From positions 40,095 through 104,094 of the forward strand of contig DFXM01000018.1 in NCBI GenBank assembly GCA_002381695.1: DNA of 64,000 bases. The letters are read 5' to 3'. Below, piece after piece: positions 16,039-25,847 of the stretch; position 1 is the stretch's first letter; each line of letters starts with the position of its first letter. The notes under the pieces are model-generated. The model ran no database searches. It saw nothing but the letters and a program-made list of their open reading frames with translations, and was not told where the DNA came from. The translations under genes and the position numbers were made by a program. This DNA comes from Clostridium sp. UBA4108. GTDB taxonomy: Bacteria; Bacillota; Clostridia; Clostridiales; Clostridiaceae.

Positions 16039-19000
16039 GTGCAAATAATCAACAATAGATATAGAGTAGTTGAAAATTTAGAACAAAATAGAGTGTATTC
16101 CGTCTATGAATGTACTGATATTATGAAGGATTTTTTAAAAGTAAAGCTATATATTCTAAACTCTAATTATATATCACAAGAGTTTGTGAATTTTTGTATT
16201 AGCAAATTAGAGCGCCTAACTGGAATTAATAATGAATGTGGTATCGAAGTTTTAGATTTTGGAGTTATATCTAACATAGATAATAAAAAGATATTGCATA
16301 AGAATTATTTTTATACGACTCAATATATAAGTGATGAATTCAAAATAGAAAACCAAGTGCAATTTATTCATGAAGAGAAACTTATAGAATATTTTTCAGA
16401 CATATGTAGAATATCTAAAAGATATTTTATGTCTAATAAAGAAAAAATACTGATAAGTCTAGATGATATATATTTAGATAAAGATGGCAAAATAAAAATA
16501 AAAGATTTAATAACATTTAAATTAGAGAATGTTAATGATTTTTCCGTAAAAGAAAATGATGTACTATTTTTAAATCTAAATCCAAACTATGATGGTAAGA
16601 TAGATGAGATTCATTACCATATATATTCCTTAGGAGTTATATTATTAAGGTTGACATTAAAGATCTTAAGATATGACATTGAAGCTAGTAATATTATAGA
16701 AGCTATAAATTGTAAAAATAGTAGTGTTTGTACTAGTCATTCTGAGCTGTTGGGAGAAAAGTTGTATCATATAATATATAATTGTTTAGTAAATAAGGAA
16801 GATAGCATATATAAAAACATAGAGGATATTATATTAGAAATAAATAAATTATATGAGAAAGATTATGCAATATATATAAAAGCTGAGGTAGAAAAGCTAA
16901 ACTTAAACATACCTATAATTGGGAGAGATGAGGAAATAAATTCTCTAATAGGTGTTAAAGAATTTATATTTAAAAATGAAGATAGTAAAAATATTATAAC
17001 TATACATGGTGAGATAGGTATAGGAAAAACTAGATTACTGACTCATATGGATTATATTTTAAAATTAAATAGAGAAATAGTTCAAACTTATCTAGACACA
17101 ACAGTAGATGTCTCAAATGTTGTGTCTAGTATTTTAAAACAAATGATTCCAAATGCAGATAAAGAGTTAGTAGTAAAATATCAAAACGAATTAAGTTATT
17201 TTGCACCTGAGATAAAAAAACAGAATTTAGATTTGCAAAATTATGAACAATTACCTGAAAATAGAAAAAAATACGTAATAATAGGAAAAATATCATCATT
17301 CATAAGAGAATTCTATGCAGACAAGCAAGGAGTAATAATAATAGATGCTATAGATAGATGCGATGAATTTACTATAGATTTATTACAATATCTTATAACA
17401 AAGCTTTCTAATGATAATAGAAAGCTAATTATAATATTGTCTTATAGAGATGGAGAATGTTTAGAAAACAAAAAATTCATGGAGTTCTTATCAAACATAA
17501 GAGAATTTGTAAAGTTAGATTTAATTTTAAAACCACTAAATAAAGAAAAAGTAGTTTTAATGATAAAGGAAATCCTTGATATATCTAAAATTACCAATAA
17601 ATTTACAGATAAGTTATATCTAAATACCATGGGTAATCCTTTATTTGTTGAAGAGATTCTTAAAGATTTATTAGCTAGAAAGAAAATATATATTAATAGC
17701 AAAACAGGATCATGGTACAAAGACTCAGAAAATGAGATTTACATGCCTAGGAATATGGATGAAACATGTAAAAATCAAATCGAAAAATTAGAGAGTTTTT
17801 CTCTAGAAATACTTCAAATAGTGTCTGTATTTTACACACCAATTTCTGTAGAGATAATAAAAAGTATGACAACAACATCAAATATATTAAGTATAAATCA
17901 TACAATGAATTTCTTAATGGATAAAGGTATAATGTGTAGAAAGATATCTGATAATGGATTTGTCTTTGACTTTTATAATAAGTTTTTAAAAAATTATATG
18001 TACAATGATATTTCAAAAGATGAAAAGAGAGAAAAGCATAGGTTAGCAGCTAAAATATTATGTACTAACTATAATCAAGATGAATATATGTACTTAGAAG
18101 AAATTATACATCACTTAGAACAATCAGATAATAAAAGAGAATTAGTGCATTACTATGCAGAAAATGCTAAAAGATTAGTGTTTTTAAAGAATGTAGATGA
18201 AGCTATAAAATATAATTTAAAGGTTTTAGAAATAATAAATTCTTTTGAAGATAAACATAATTTTCTATATACAATAATTATTACATTTATGGAATTAGGA
18301 GATTTATATAGTTTTAATAGTGATAAGAGTATAGCCTTAAAATATTACTTACAAGGTAAAGAATTATGTAAAAAAATTGATTTAAAAGAGAAGGAAATTG
18401 ATTTTATCTTCAAAATTATTGGCATTCATGAAGAACAAGGTGATGAAGAGTTTTTTATTAGTTATTTAGATGAAGCTAGAGAACTAGTTTATAAGGTAGA
18501 CTATATAGAAGGAACTTTACATTATAAACTAAATCTCTGTCGAATGTTATTAAATAATCAACAATATGAAAAGGTGAAGGAAATTAGTAGCCAAGGATTA
18601 GAGCTTTCGAAAAAGAGAAATATAGATTTTGAAGTGAATTTTAAAACAATATACTGCACTGCTCTGATGTTAGAAGATAAAATATATGAAGTATTAGACA
18701 TGTATACTGAATTCTTGGAGGAATACAAAGATTTTGGAAATAATAAAGGAATAAATAAAATACTTAATGACATTGGAGTTATATATAGTGATTATATACA
18801 AGACTTTGATGAAGCTCTAATTTGGTTTGAAAAGGTATATAAATTAAGTAAAGAAAACAATAATACATTCTATGAAGTAATAGGATTATCGAATATAGGA
18901 TTTATCCACTTTATAAACTTAGATAGAATATCTGCATATAATTATTTCAAGAAATCTGTAGAGAAATCCTATAAATATCAAAATCTATCATTGTTATTTT

Positions 19001-21468
19001 ATAGTTATACTTATTTAGGTTATATAATGACTATTATGGGTAACTATGAAGAGGCCTATAAATATTATTTATTGTGTGAAGATCAATTAAGAAAGGCTCC
19101 AAATCAAGGTAAAAATATAGGCGATTATTACCTATTCTTATGGGAACTTAATAAAGAGCTTGGAGAGATAGAAAAAGCTTATGAATATTTAGATAAAGCC
19201 TATGAAGTTTATAAGGATATAGATTGTATCATAAGATGGAATATAGATATATTTAGGCTACTAAAGGCGCACACTTTAAGGCCAAATGATAATGATATAG
19301 ATATAGTAAATAATTTAATTATCATTGGAGAAAAGATACTAAACATAAACTTTAGGATTAAACTGATATGTCAATGCATCCTAAGCTTCATTGAAAGGGA
19401 TTTTTTTATAGAGGCTAAAAAACTACTTGATAAGATAAAAGAGTGGATAAGAGAAACGAACAATATCTCTAATATTCCACTATTAAATTATATTGAATAT
19501 GTATTGTCAGTAGAAAAAAATAAAGAATTATTAGATGTAGCATTAGACTATTGTAAAAAAGAAGATCAGTTTAAGGTGCTTTGGCGAATTCACTTAGAAA
19601 TTGGAAATTACTATTATAATAAAGGTGAATATTCCTACTCTACTATATTCTTTTTTGAGGCTTGTGCCATAATAAGTGATGTTGTTGAACAAGTACCATT
19701 AGATTATAGAGTTAAATTTTTCAAAGAAAATATTCAGTTAATGGAACCTTTTAAAAAATTTAATGAAGTAAAAACATATTATTGTCATATTAAAAATATT
19801 AGTGAAATTCCATTAAAAATTAATAATCAACAGGATATAAATCTGTTATTTAACAACCTAAATAAAGAAAGTGTATTAAATAATGAATTTGTTGAATCAT
19901 TAAAAAATTTCTCTACTATGTCATTGAAGGATATAAATAATTTAGAAGATCTAATAAAAAAATTAGGTAATGAAAATTTGAAGAATCTAGAGCTTATATC
20001 TCAGTATATATGCTACATCACATTAGCTAGTAGAGTAAGCATTATTATAGATAGAGATAATCAATGTAATGTGATTGCTAGTAGTAATAAGACTATGGAA
20101 CTACCTAATGATATGACCATTGTAAGGCAATGTATAAATAAAGTTAAACCTATCATATTTAATGAGAGTCAAAATGACAATTTAAATATACATAGGTGGA
20201 AAAAACTAAAAAATAATCTTAGAGCAGTTATGTGTATACCTATAATTTTAGAAAATGAGAGAGATATGGGCAAGTATGGAGGTAGAAACTCAGATTTTAT
20301 ATACAATGACAATGTACTAGGATATATATATATTGAGAGTGATAGAATTTTACACAATATAAATGACTATAGTAAAGAACAGTGCATAACTATATCAAAG
20401 ATATTAGGTATTATATTAGATAAGCACAATATAAAAATAAGCTCTACTATCGATAAATTGACAGGAACATTTACTAGAAAGTACTTAGAAAAATCTATTC
20501 AAGATGAAATAGATAGAGCTTATGAACTAAATAACCAATTCTCTATAGTTATGTTTGATATTGATAAATTTAAAGATATCAATGATACCTTTGGGCATAG
20601 AAGTGGAGATAAGGTTTTAAAGCAAATATGTGAAGTTGTTTTAAATAATATTAGGCAAACTGATATAATAGGAAGATATGGTGGAGAGGAATTTATCATA
20701 ATACTTCCAGATACAGATGTTAGGAGTGCAGAGATAGTAGCTCAGAAAATAAGACAAAAAATAGAGAGTAAAAAAATTCTTGGTGATAAGAGACCTGTAA
20801 CTGTAAGTTTAGGAGTAGCTAATTATCCTGAGCATAGCACTAATTATGAAGAGCTTATAGAAAAGGTAGATCAGGCACTATATGAAGCAAAGAATATTGG
20901 AAGAAATGCAGTAAAGGTATGGAATGAAAAATATAAACTAAAAGGAAACACTACAAATAAATTAAGTGGGATATTAGTTGGAACAGGAAATCAAGATTAC
21001 AAAAACGTATCTACTTTAATAGAATTCATTGATGTATTAAATGAAGATATAGAATTCGAAAAAAAAATATCATATATATTAGATAAAATTACAGAAATAA
21101 TAGAATGTGATGATGTAGGGTTATTTATTATAGAAGGTACAAATATAGTAGATGAGTATTTATCTAAGAGTAATAATTTAAAGCAGAATAGTTATAATCT
21201 AGATAACATACAAAAGGTTATTACTACAGGGGAAAACATATGTATTGTGGATTGGGATAATATATTAGAGCAAGATATTATTACAGATATTCCGGAGTGG
21301 AAATCAATTATAGTATTACCATTAAAGAATAGAGATAAAACCATAGCAGTGTTATATTTGTCTGTATCTGCTCAAAAGAAAGAGTTTAATTTTGATGAAT
21401 TAAATTTTGCAAATACCTTAGGAAAATTTATTTTAAATTTATTAAAGTGTAATTCAAGTTTGGATTAG
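16039..21468 (+). CDS. Giant pseudokinase-ATPase-TPR-GAF-diguanylate cyclase-GAF protein
   Basis: An 1809-residue cytoplasmic signalling protein. In order: a protein-kinase-like domain (about 1-270) with the fold marker HIYSLGVILL but without HRD or DFG (the segment LISLDDIYLDKDGKIKIKDL stands in their place) and without a glycine loop, so probably a pseudokinase; a STAND/AAA-type ATPase (about 290-560) with Walker A GEIGIGKT at 324-331 and Walker B GVIIIDAID; a long TPR-like helical region (about 640-1270); GAF-like domain (about 1310-1460); a GGDEF domain (about 1470-1630) with active-site GGEEF at 1548-1552 and an inhibitory I-site RQTD at 1539-1542; a second GAF-like domain (about 1655-1800). 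The GGDEF should make c-di-GMP and be product-inhibited. GTG start follows AGGAGG by 8 nt. The layout parallels cyanobacterial kinase-AAA-GAF-histidine kinase proteins (HstK type), with GGDEF as output. The gene is monocistronic, so the input signal is unknown. Confidence 0.88.
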   Translation: MQIINNRYRVVENLEQNRVYSVYECTDIMKDFLKVKLYILNSNYISQEFVNFCISKLERLTGINNECGIEVLDFGVISNIDNKKILHKNYFYTTQYISDEFKIENQVQFIHEEKLIEYFSDICRISKRYFMSNKEKILISLDDIYLDKDGKIKIKDLITFKLENVNDFSVKENDVLFLNLNPNYDGKIDEIHYHIYSLGVILLRLTLKILRYDIEASNIIEAINCKNSSVCTSHSELLGEKLYHIIYNCLVNKEDSIYKNIEDIILEINKLYEKDYAIYIKAEVEKLNLNIPIIGRDEEINSLIGVKEFIFKNEDSKNIITIHGEIGIGKTRLLTHMDYILKLNREIVQTYLDTTVDVSNVVSSILKQMIPNADKELVVKYQNELSYFAPEIKKQNLDLQNYEQLPENRKKYVIIGKISSFIREFYADKQGVIIIDAIDRCDEFTIDLLQYLITKLSNDNRKLIIILSYRDGECLENKKFMEFLSNIREFVKLDLILKPLNKEKVVLMIKEILDISKITNKFTDKLYLNTMGNPLFVEEILKDLLARKKIYINSKTGSWYKDSENEIYMPRNMDETCKNQIEKLESFSLEILQIVSVFYTPISVEIIKSMTTTSNILSINHTMNFLMDKGIMCRKISDNGFVFDFYNKFLKNYMYNDISKDEKREKHRLAAKILCTNYNQDEYMYLEEIIHHLEQSDNKRELVHYYAENAKRLVFLKNVDEAIKYNLKVLEIINSFEDKHNFLYTIIITFMELGDLYSFNSDKSIALKYYLQGKELCKKIDLKEKEIDFIFKIIGIHEEQGDEEFFISYLDEARELVYKVDYIEGTLHYKLNLCRMLLNNQQYEKVKEISSQGLELSKKRNIDFEVNFKTIYCTALMLEDKIYEVLDMYTEFLEEYKDFGNNKGINKILNDIGVIYSDYIQDFDEALIWFEKVYKLSKENNNTFYEVIGLSNIGFIHFINLDRISAYNYFKKSVEKSYKYQNLSLLFYSYTYLGYIMTIMGNYEEAYKYYLLCEDQLRKAPNQGKNIGDYYLFLWELNKELGEIEKAYEYLDKAYEVYKDIDCIIRWNIDIFRLLKAHTLRPNDNDIDIVNNLIIIGEKILNINFRIKLICQCILSFIERDFFIEAKKLLDKIKEWIRETNNISNIPLLNYIEYVLSVEKNKELLDVALDYCKKEDQFKVLWRIHLEIGNYYYNKGEYSYSTIFFFEACAIISDVVEQVPLDYRVKFFKENIQLMEPFKKFNEVKTYYCHIKNISEIPLKINNQQDINLLFNNLNKESVLNNEFVESLKNFSTMSLKDINNLEDLIKKLGNENLKNLELISQYICYITLASRVSIIIDRDNQCNVIASSNKTMELPNDMTIVRQCINKVKPIIFNESQNDNLNIHRWKKLKNNLRAVMCIPIILENERDMGKYGGRNSDFIYNDNVLGYIYIESDRILHNINDYSKEQCITISKILGIILDKHNIKISSTIDKLTGTFTRKYLEKSIQDEIDRAYELNNQFSIVMFDIDKFKDINDTFGHRSGDKVLKQICEVVLNNIRQTDIIGRYGGEEFIIILPDTDVRSAEIVAQKIRQKIESKKILGDKRPVTVSLGVANYPEHSTNYEELIEKVDQALYEAKNIGRNAVKVWNEKYKLKGNTTNKLSGILVGTGNQDYKNVSTLIEFIDVLNEDIEFEKKISYILDKITEIIECDDVGLFIIEGTNIVDEYLSKSNNLKQNSYNLDNIQKVITTGENICIVDWDNILEQDIITDIPEWKSIIVLPLKNRDKTIAVLYLSVSAQKKEFNFDELNFANTLGKFILNLLKCNSSLD

Positions 21469-21497
21469 CATAACTCAAATATTATGCTAATCCTTTA
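21462..21497 (+). terminator. Hairpin terminator overlapping the stop of the giant gene
   Basis: GGATTAGCATAA and TTATGCTAATCC pair around CTCAAATA, followed by TTT. The 5' arm includes the stop codon. Confidence 0.6.
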
Positions 21498-21618
21498 AAA
21501 ATGAATTTTATAAGTTTTAAAGAGAACGATGTGTAAAAAATTATTAATTGAATATTAAAATCTTACTAACAAAGAATAGTAGTAGAATTATTATATAAAA
21601 GATATGAGGAGGTTTGTT

Positions 21619-24546
21619 ATGAATTATAAACTAGGAGAAAATTACCATGGTTTTATATTAAAGCATGAAGAATATATTGAAGAGATTAACTCGAAAGCTA
21701 GAATTTTCGAGCATCAAAATACTGGTGCTAAACTTTTACATATGGAAAACGATGATAGTAATAAAGTCTTTTCTATAGGGTTTAAAACTCCCCCAAGTGA
21801 TGATACTGGAGTTGCACATATTCTTGAACATAGTGTACTTTGCGGGTCAAGAAAGTTTCCTACAAAAGAGCCATTTGTGGAACTAATAAAGGGATCATTA
21901 AATACATTCTTAAATGCAATGACTTTTAGTGATAAAACAATATATCCAATAGCAAGCAAAAATGAAAAAGACTTTTTTAATTTGATGGATGTATATCTAG
22001 ATGCAGTATTTTATCCTAACATATATAATACAAAAGAAATATTAATGCAAGAAGGATGGCATTATGATTTAGAAGATAAAGAAAGTGATTTGACCTATAA
22101 AGGAGTAGTCTATAATGAGATGAAAGGTGCGTTTTCTTCTCCAGATGGGGTTTTAATGAGAAAGATTCAGGAGACCTTGTTCCCAGATAATACTTATGGA
22201 TTTGAATCTGGCGGAGATCCTGATTTCATTCCGGAATTAAACTATGATGAGTTCTTGGCTTTCCATACAAAGTATTATCATCCATCTAACAGTTATATAT
22301 TCTTATATGGAGATGGAAATCTAGATAAGATGCTTTCCTTTATAAATGACAATTATTTGATTAATTTCGATAAAAAGCAAATAGATGCTACAATAAGTCC
22401 GCAAAAGTCTTACAAAGAGATGAAGGAAGTAATAGAGAATTATTCAATATCAGAAGATGATAATGAAGAGGAGAAAACATTCCTATCACTAAACTTTGTT
22501 ACAGGAAAATCAGTGGATGAAGAATTATATTTAGCACTAGATATACTAGAATATATATTATTAGAGGCTCAAGGAGCTCCATTAAAAAAAGCAATTCTTG
22601 ATTCAGGAATAGGTAAAGATGTATATGGAAGCTTTGATAATGGAATCCTTCAACCTGTTTTTAGCATAGTAGTAAAAAATAGTGAGGAAAGTAAGAGGGA
22701 AGAGTTTAAGAAGGTAGTCTTTGATACACTAACAACTTTAGTTAGAGATGGGATAGATAAAAAACTTATTGAAGGTTGTATAAACATAACTGAATTTAAG
22801 CTAAGAGAGGCAGATTTTCAAGGTTTTCCTAAAGGATTATTCTATTATATGACGGCTATGGATAGTTGGCTTTATGGTGGAGATCCATTAATTCATATGA
22901 GATATGAAAAGACTTTAGAGAAAATAAAAACTGCTCATGAAAGTAAATATTTTGAGAACATCATTGATAAGTATATACTAAACAATCCTCATAGCTCCTT
23001 ATTAGTTTTAAAACCTAATAAAGGATTAGCGCATAGAAAAGAGAAAGAACTTAAAAAACAGCTTTATAGCTATAAGAAAAATTTAAATGAGGAAGATTTA
23101 GAAAGAATTGTTGATGAAACAAGGGCCTTAATGGTAAGACAGACTACACCAGATTCTAAGGAAGTATTAGAAACTATTCCTATGCTGTCATTAGATGATA
23201 TAGATAAGGGTGTAGATGAATTAGAGGTTAAAAGCTTTGAATTTCAAGGAAGTAAGATATTAATGCACAATACTTTTACAAGCAAAATAGCTTATATAAA
23301 CTTTATGTTTGATGCAAAGGTGATAAAGGAAGAGGATATTCCATATATAAGTTTATTGAGTACAATGCTTGGAAAGGTAGATACTAAAAATTATAATTAT
23401 TCGGAATTATCTAATGAAGTATTGATAAATACTGGAGGAATTTACTTTAAAAGTGAAGTTTATGGAGATGATAAAGAATTATTTAAATATTATCCATACC
23501 TAGAGGGACATTGTAAAGTTATGGTGGATAAGTTACCTAAGGCCTTAGATATATTAAGTGAGATTATAGAAAATTCACTATTTGAAGATGTTAAGAGGAT
23601 GAGAGAATTAATTAGACAGCTAATATCTAGAATAGAAATGAGATTAATTGATAGAGGACATCAGGTAGTTATAACAAGATTAGCATCATATTTTTCGCCT
23701 CCTTCTCAATATATAGAAAAGACATCTGGCTATGAATTCTATAAATTTTTAAAGGATTTAGAAAATAATTTTGATGAAAAAATAGATTTTATTAAAAATA
23801 AATTATATGAAATAATGAAGACTATATTTAATAAAAATAATTTAACTGTGGCCTTAACAGGAGAAGAAGAAGAGCTAAAAGCATTAGAAGAAAATCTTAC
23901 AAAAGTACAAAGAGTATTATCTAATGATAGAGTTACTTTAAAGGAATATAACTTTAGGGAAGAAAAGAAAAATGAAGGATTCTTGACACCATCAAATGTA
24001 CAATATGTAGCTCAAGGATATAATTTTAAAGAATTAGGATACGAATATTGTGGTAAAATGATGGTTTTAAAGACTGTTATAGGATTAGATTATTTATGGA
24101 ATAAAATTAGAGTTCAGGGTGGTGCATATGGTGCCTTTGCTAATATAGTAAGAAGTGGTAATTTAGTGTTTGCATCATATAGAGATCCTAATTTAAAAGA
24201 AACTTTAGAAACTTATAATGAAGCATATAAGTTTTTACAAGACTTTAAAACTACAGATAGAGAGATGACAAAATATATAATAGGAACTATTAGTGACTTT
24301 GATATGCCGCTTACACCTTCGATGAAAGGTGATAGAGCTATAAGTATGTATATAAGGGGAATAACAAAAGAAGATAGGCAAAAGGAGAGAGAAGAAGTTC
24401 TTAGCACTACTGTAGGAGATATAAATAATTACAGTGAACTATTAAATGAGGTAATGAGGAGGAACTTTATTGCAGTGTTAGGAAACGATAAAAAAATAAA
24501 AGAAAATAAGGATGTATTTAAAAATATAAATAGTGTATTTAATTAA
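21619..24546 (+). CDS. M16C family zinc metallopeptidase (presequence-protease type)
   Basis: A 975-residue peptidasome-like peptidase of the M16C subfamily (PreP/Cym1/falcilysin type), which degrades peptides inside a closed chamber. The inverted zinc motif HILEH is at H67-E70-H71 with the third Glu expected in NEMKGAF downstream; two M16 halves are joined in one chain, and the C-terminal RVQGGAYG is the substrate-binding arginine-tyrosine motif. No signal peptide, so cytosolic. ATG 21619 is chosen because GAGGAGG lies 6 nt upstream; an upstream in-frame ATG at 21604 overlaps that site. Followed by cinA after 13 nt, suggesting co-transcription. Confidence 0.92.
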   Translation: MNYKLGENYHGFILKHEEYIEEINSKARIFEHQNTGAKLLHMENDDSNKVFSIGFKTPPSDDTGVAHILEHSVLCGSRKFPTKEPFVELIKGSLNTFLNAMTFSDKTIYPIASKNEKDFFNLMDVYLDAVFYPNIYNTKEILMQEGWHYDLEDKESDLTYKGVVYNEMKGAFSSPDGVLMRKIQETLFPDNTYGFESGGDPDFIPELNYDEFLAFHTKYYHPSNSYIFLYGDGNLDKMLSFINDNYLINFDKKQIDATISPQKSYKEMKEVIENYSISEDDNEEEKTFLSLNFVTGKSVDEELYLALDILEYILLEAQGAPLKKAILDSGIGKDVYGSFDNGILQPVFSIVVKNSEESKREEFKKVVFDTLTTLVRDGIDKKLIEGCINITEFKLREADFQGFPKGLFYYMTAMDSWLYGGDPLIHMRYEKTLEKIKTAHESKYFENIIDKYILNNPHSSLLVLKPNKGLAHRKEKELKKQLYSYKKNLNEEDLERIVDETRALMVRQTTPDSKEVLETIPMLSLDDIDKGVDELEVKSFEFQGSKILMHNTFTSKIAYINFMFDAKVIKEEDIPYISLLSTMLGKVDTKNYNYSELSNEVLINTGGIYFKSEVYGDDKELFKYYPYLEGHCKVMVDKLPKALDILSEIIENSLFEDVKRMRELIRQLISRIEMRLIDRGHQVVITRLASYFSPPSQYIEKTSGYEFYKFLKDLENNFDEKIDFIKNKLYEIMKTIFNKNNLTVALTGEEEELKALEENLTKVQRVLSNDRVTLKEYNFREEKKNEGFLTPSNVQYVAQGYNFKELGYEYCGKMMVLKTVIGLDYLWNKIRVQGGAYGAFANIVRSGNLVFASYRDPNLKETLETYNEAYKFLQDFKTTDREMTKYIIGTISDFDMPLTPSMKGDRAISMYIRGITKEDRQKEREEVLSTTVGDINNYSELLNEVMRRNFIAVLGNDKKIKENKDVFKNINSVFN

Positions 24547-24559
24547 AGGGGTAAAAGGT

Positions 24560-25795
24560 ATGAAGTGTGAGATACTTGCAGTAGGAACAGAGTTGTTATT
24601 GGGGGATATAGTAAATACAAATGCACAATATATAGCTAAAAGATTGAGTGATATAGGAATATTTGTGTACCATCAATCAGTTATAGGAGATAATAAAGAT
24701 AGATTAAAAGATGCCTATAAGATTGCATTCTCTAGAGCCGATTTAGTTATAACAACAGGAGGATTAGGTCCAACTAAAGATGATTTAACTAAAGAAATCG
24801 CTTTTGAGTATTTTGGAAAAGAATCTATTTTACATGAGGAATCTTACGAAAGAATAAAAAGATATTTTGATAAATTAGGAAAACCTATGGGAGCATCCAA
24901 TAAGAAACAGGCATATTTTCCAGAAGAGGCTATAGTATTAGAAAATAATAATGGTACTGCTCCAGGTTGTATTATTAATGAAAATAATAAGATATTAGTA
25001 ATGCTTCCAGGGCCACCAAGAGAAATGAAGCCTATGTTTGAGGATGAGGTAATTCCTTTTTTAAAAAAGTTTTCTAATGAAATTTTAGTGTCAAAGGTAC
25101 TTAGGGTAATTGGCATAGGAGAAAGCACAGCAGCAGAATTACTAGAAGATTTACTTGATAATGAAAACCCTACTGTAGCACCTTATGCTAAGGATGGTGA
25201 AGTTACATTTAGAATCACTGCTAAAGGTAAAAGTGAAGAGGATTGCAAAGCTTTAATAGAGCCTGTGGAAGAGGAAATAAGAAAAAGACTAGGTGATGAT
25301 GTATATGGAGAAGGAGATGTAACTCTAGAACAGGTTTTAGGAGATATTTTAATAAAAAATCAACTAACTATATCAACTGCAGAATCATGTACTGGAGGAA
25401 TGGTGTCAGCTAGACTTATTAATTATCCAGGCATATCATCAAGTTTCTTAGAAGGAATGGTAACTTATAGTAATGAAGCTAAAATGCAAAGATTAGGAGT
25501 TAAAAGCAAGACTCTTGAAAAGTTTGGTGCTGTAAGTCATGAAGTGGCTGAAGAGATGGCTGTAGGCATAGCCAAGGCTTCAGGATCACATATAGGATTA
25601 TCAACAACAGGAGTTGCAGGTCCTGGTGGTGGAACAGAAGAAAAGCCAGTAGGACTTGTATATATTGGAGTATGTTATAAAGGTGAAGTTACCACAAGGG
25701 AATTAAAACTAGGTGGAGACAGACAGAAAATTCGAGAAAGAACTACTAGTATTTTATTAGATGCCCTTAGAAGAGAGTTAATAAATAATAAATAA
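24560..25795 (+). CDS. cinA: CinA-family nicotinamide-nucleotide amidohydrolase / competence-damage protein
   Basis: A 411-residue two-domain protein. The N-terminal domain (about 1-170) is MoCF-like (AVGTELLLGDIVNTN, TTGGLGPTKDD), linked to ADP-ribose pyrophosphatase activity in this family; the C-terminal domain (about 250-411) is the NMN deamidase, with STAESCTGGMVS and STTGVAGPGGGTEEKPVG. It recycles pyridine nucleotides. ATG 24560 follows AAAGGGG by 8 nt. A terminator follows directly. Confidence 0.93.
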   Translation: MKCEILAVGTELLLGDIVNTNAQYIAKRLSDIGIFVYHQSVIGDNKDRLKDAYKIAFSRADLVITTGGLGPTKDDLTKEIAFEYFGKESILHEESYERIKRYFDKLGKPMGASNKKQAYFPEEAIVLENNNGTAPGCIINENNKILVMLPGPPREMKPMFEDEVIPFLKKFSNEILVSKVLRVIGIGESTAAELLEDLLDNENPTVAPYAKDGEVTFRITAKGKSEEDCKALIEPVEEEIRKRLGDDVYGEGDVTLEQVLGDILIKNQLTISTAESCTGGMVSARLINYPGISSSFLEGMVTYSNEAKMQRLGVKSKTLEKFGAVSHEVAEEMAVGIAKASGSHIGLSTTGVAGPGGGTEEKPVGLVYIGVCYKGEVTTRELKLGGDRQKIRERTTSILLDALRRELINNK

Positions 25796-25804
25796 TAATT
25801 TTTA

Positions 25805-25847
25805 AATAAGACATACAACTACAAAGTTGAATGTCTTATTTTTTTAT
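25805..25847. terminator. Bidirectional terminator between cinA and the subtilase gene
   Basis: AATAAGACAT and ATGTCTTATT form the outer stem with an inner CAACT/AGTTG stem; T-run on the plus strand and A-run upstream serve both converging genes. It overlaps the last codons of the minus-strand gene. Confidence 0.85.

Noticed and set aside
16039..16850. Active Ser/Thr kinase assignment for the giant protein
   Set aside because: HRD, DFG and the glycine loop cannot be found, so only a kinase-like fold is claimed.
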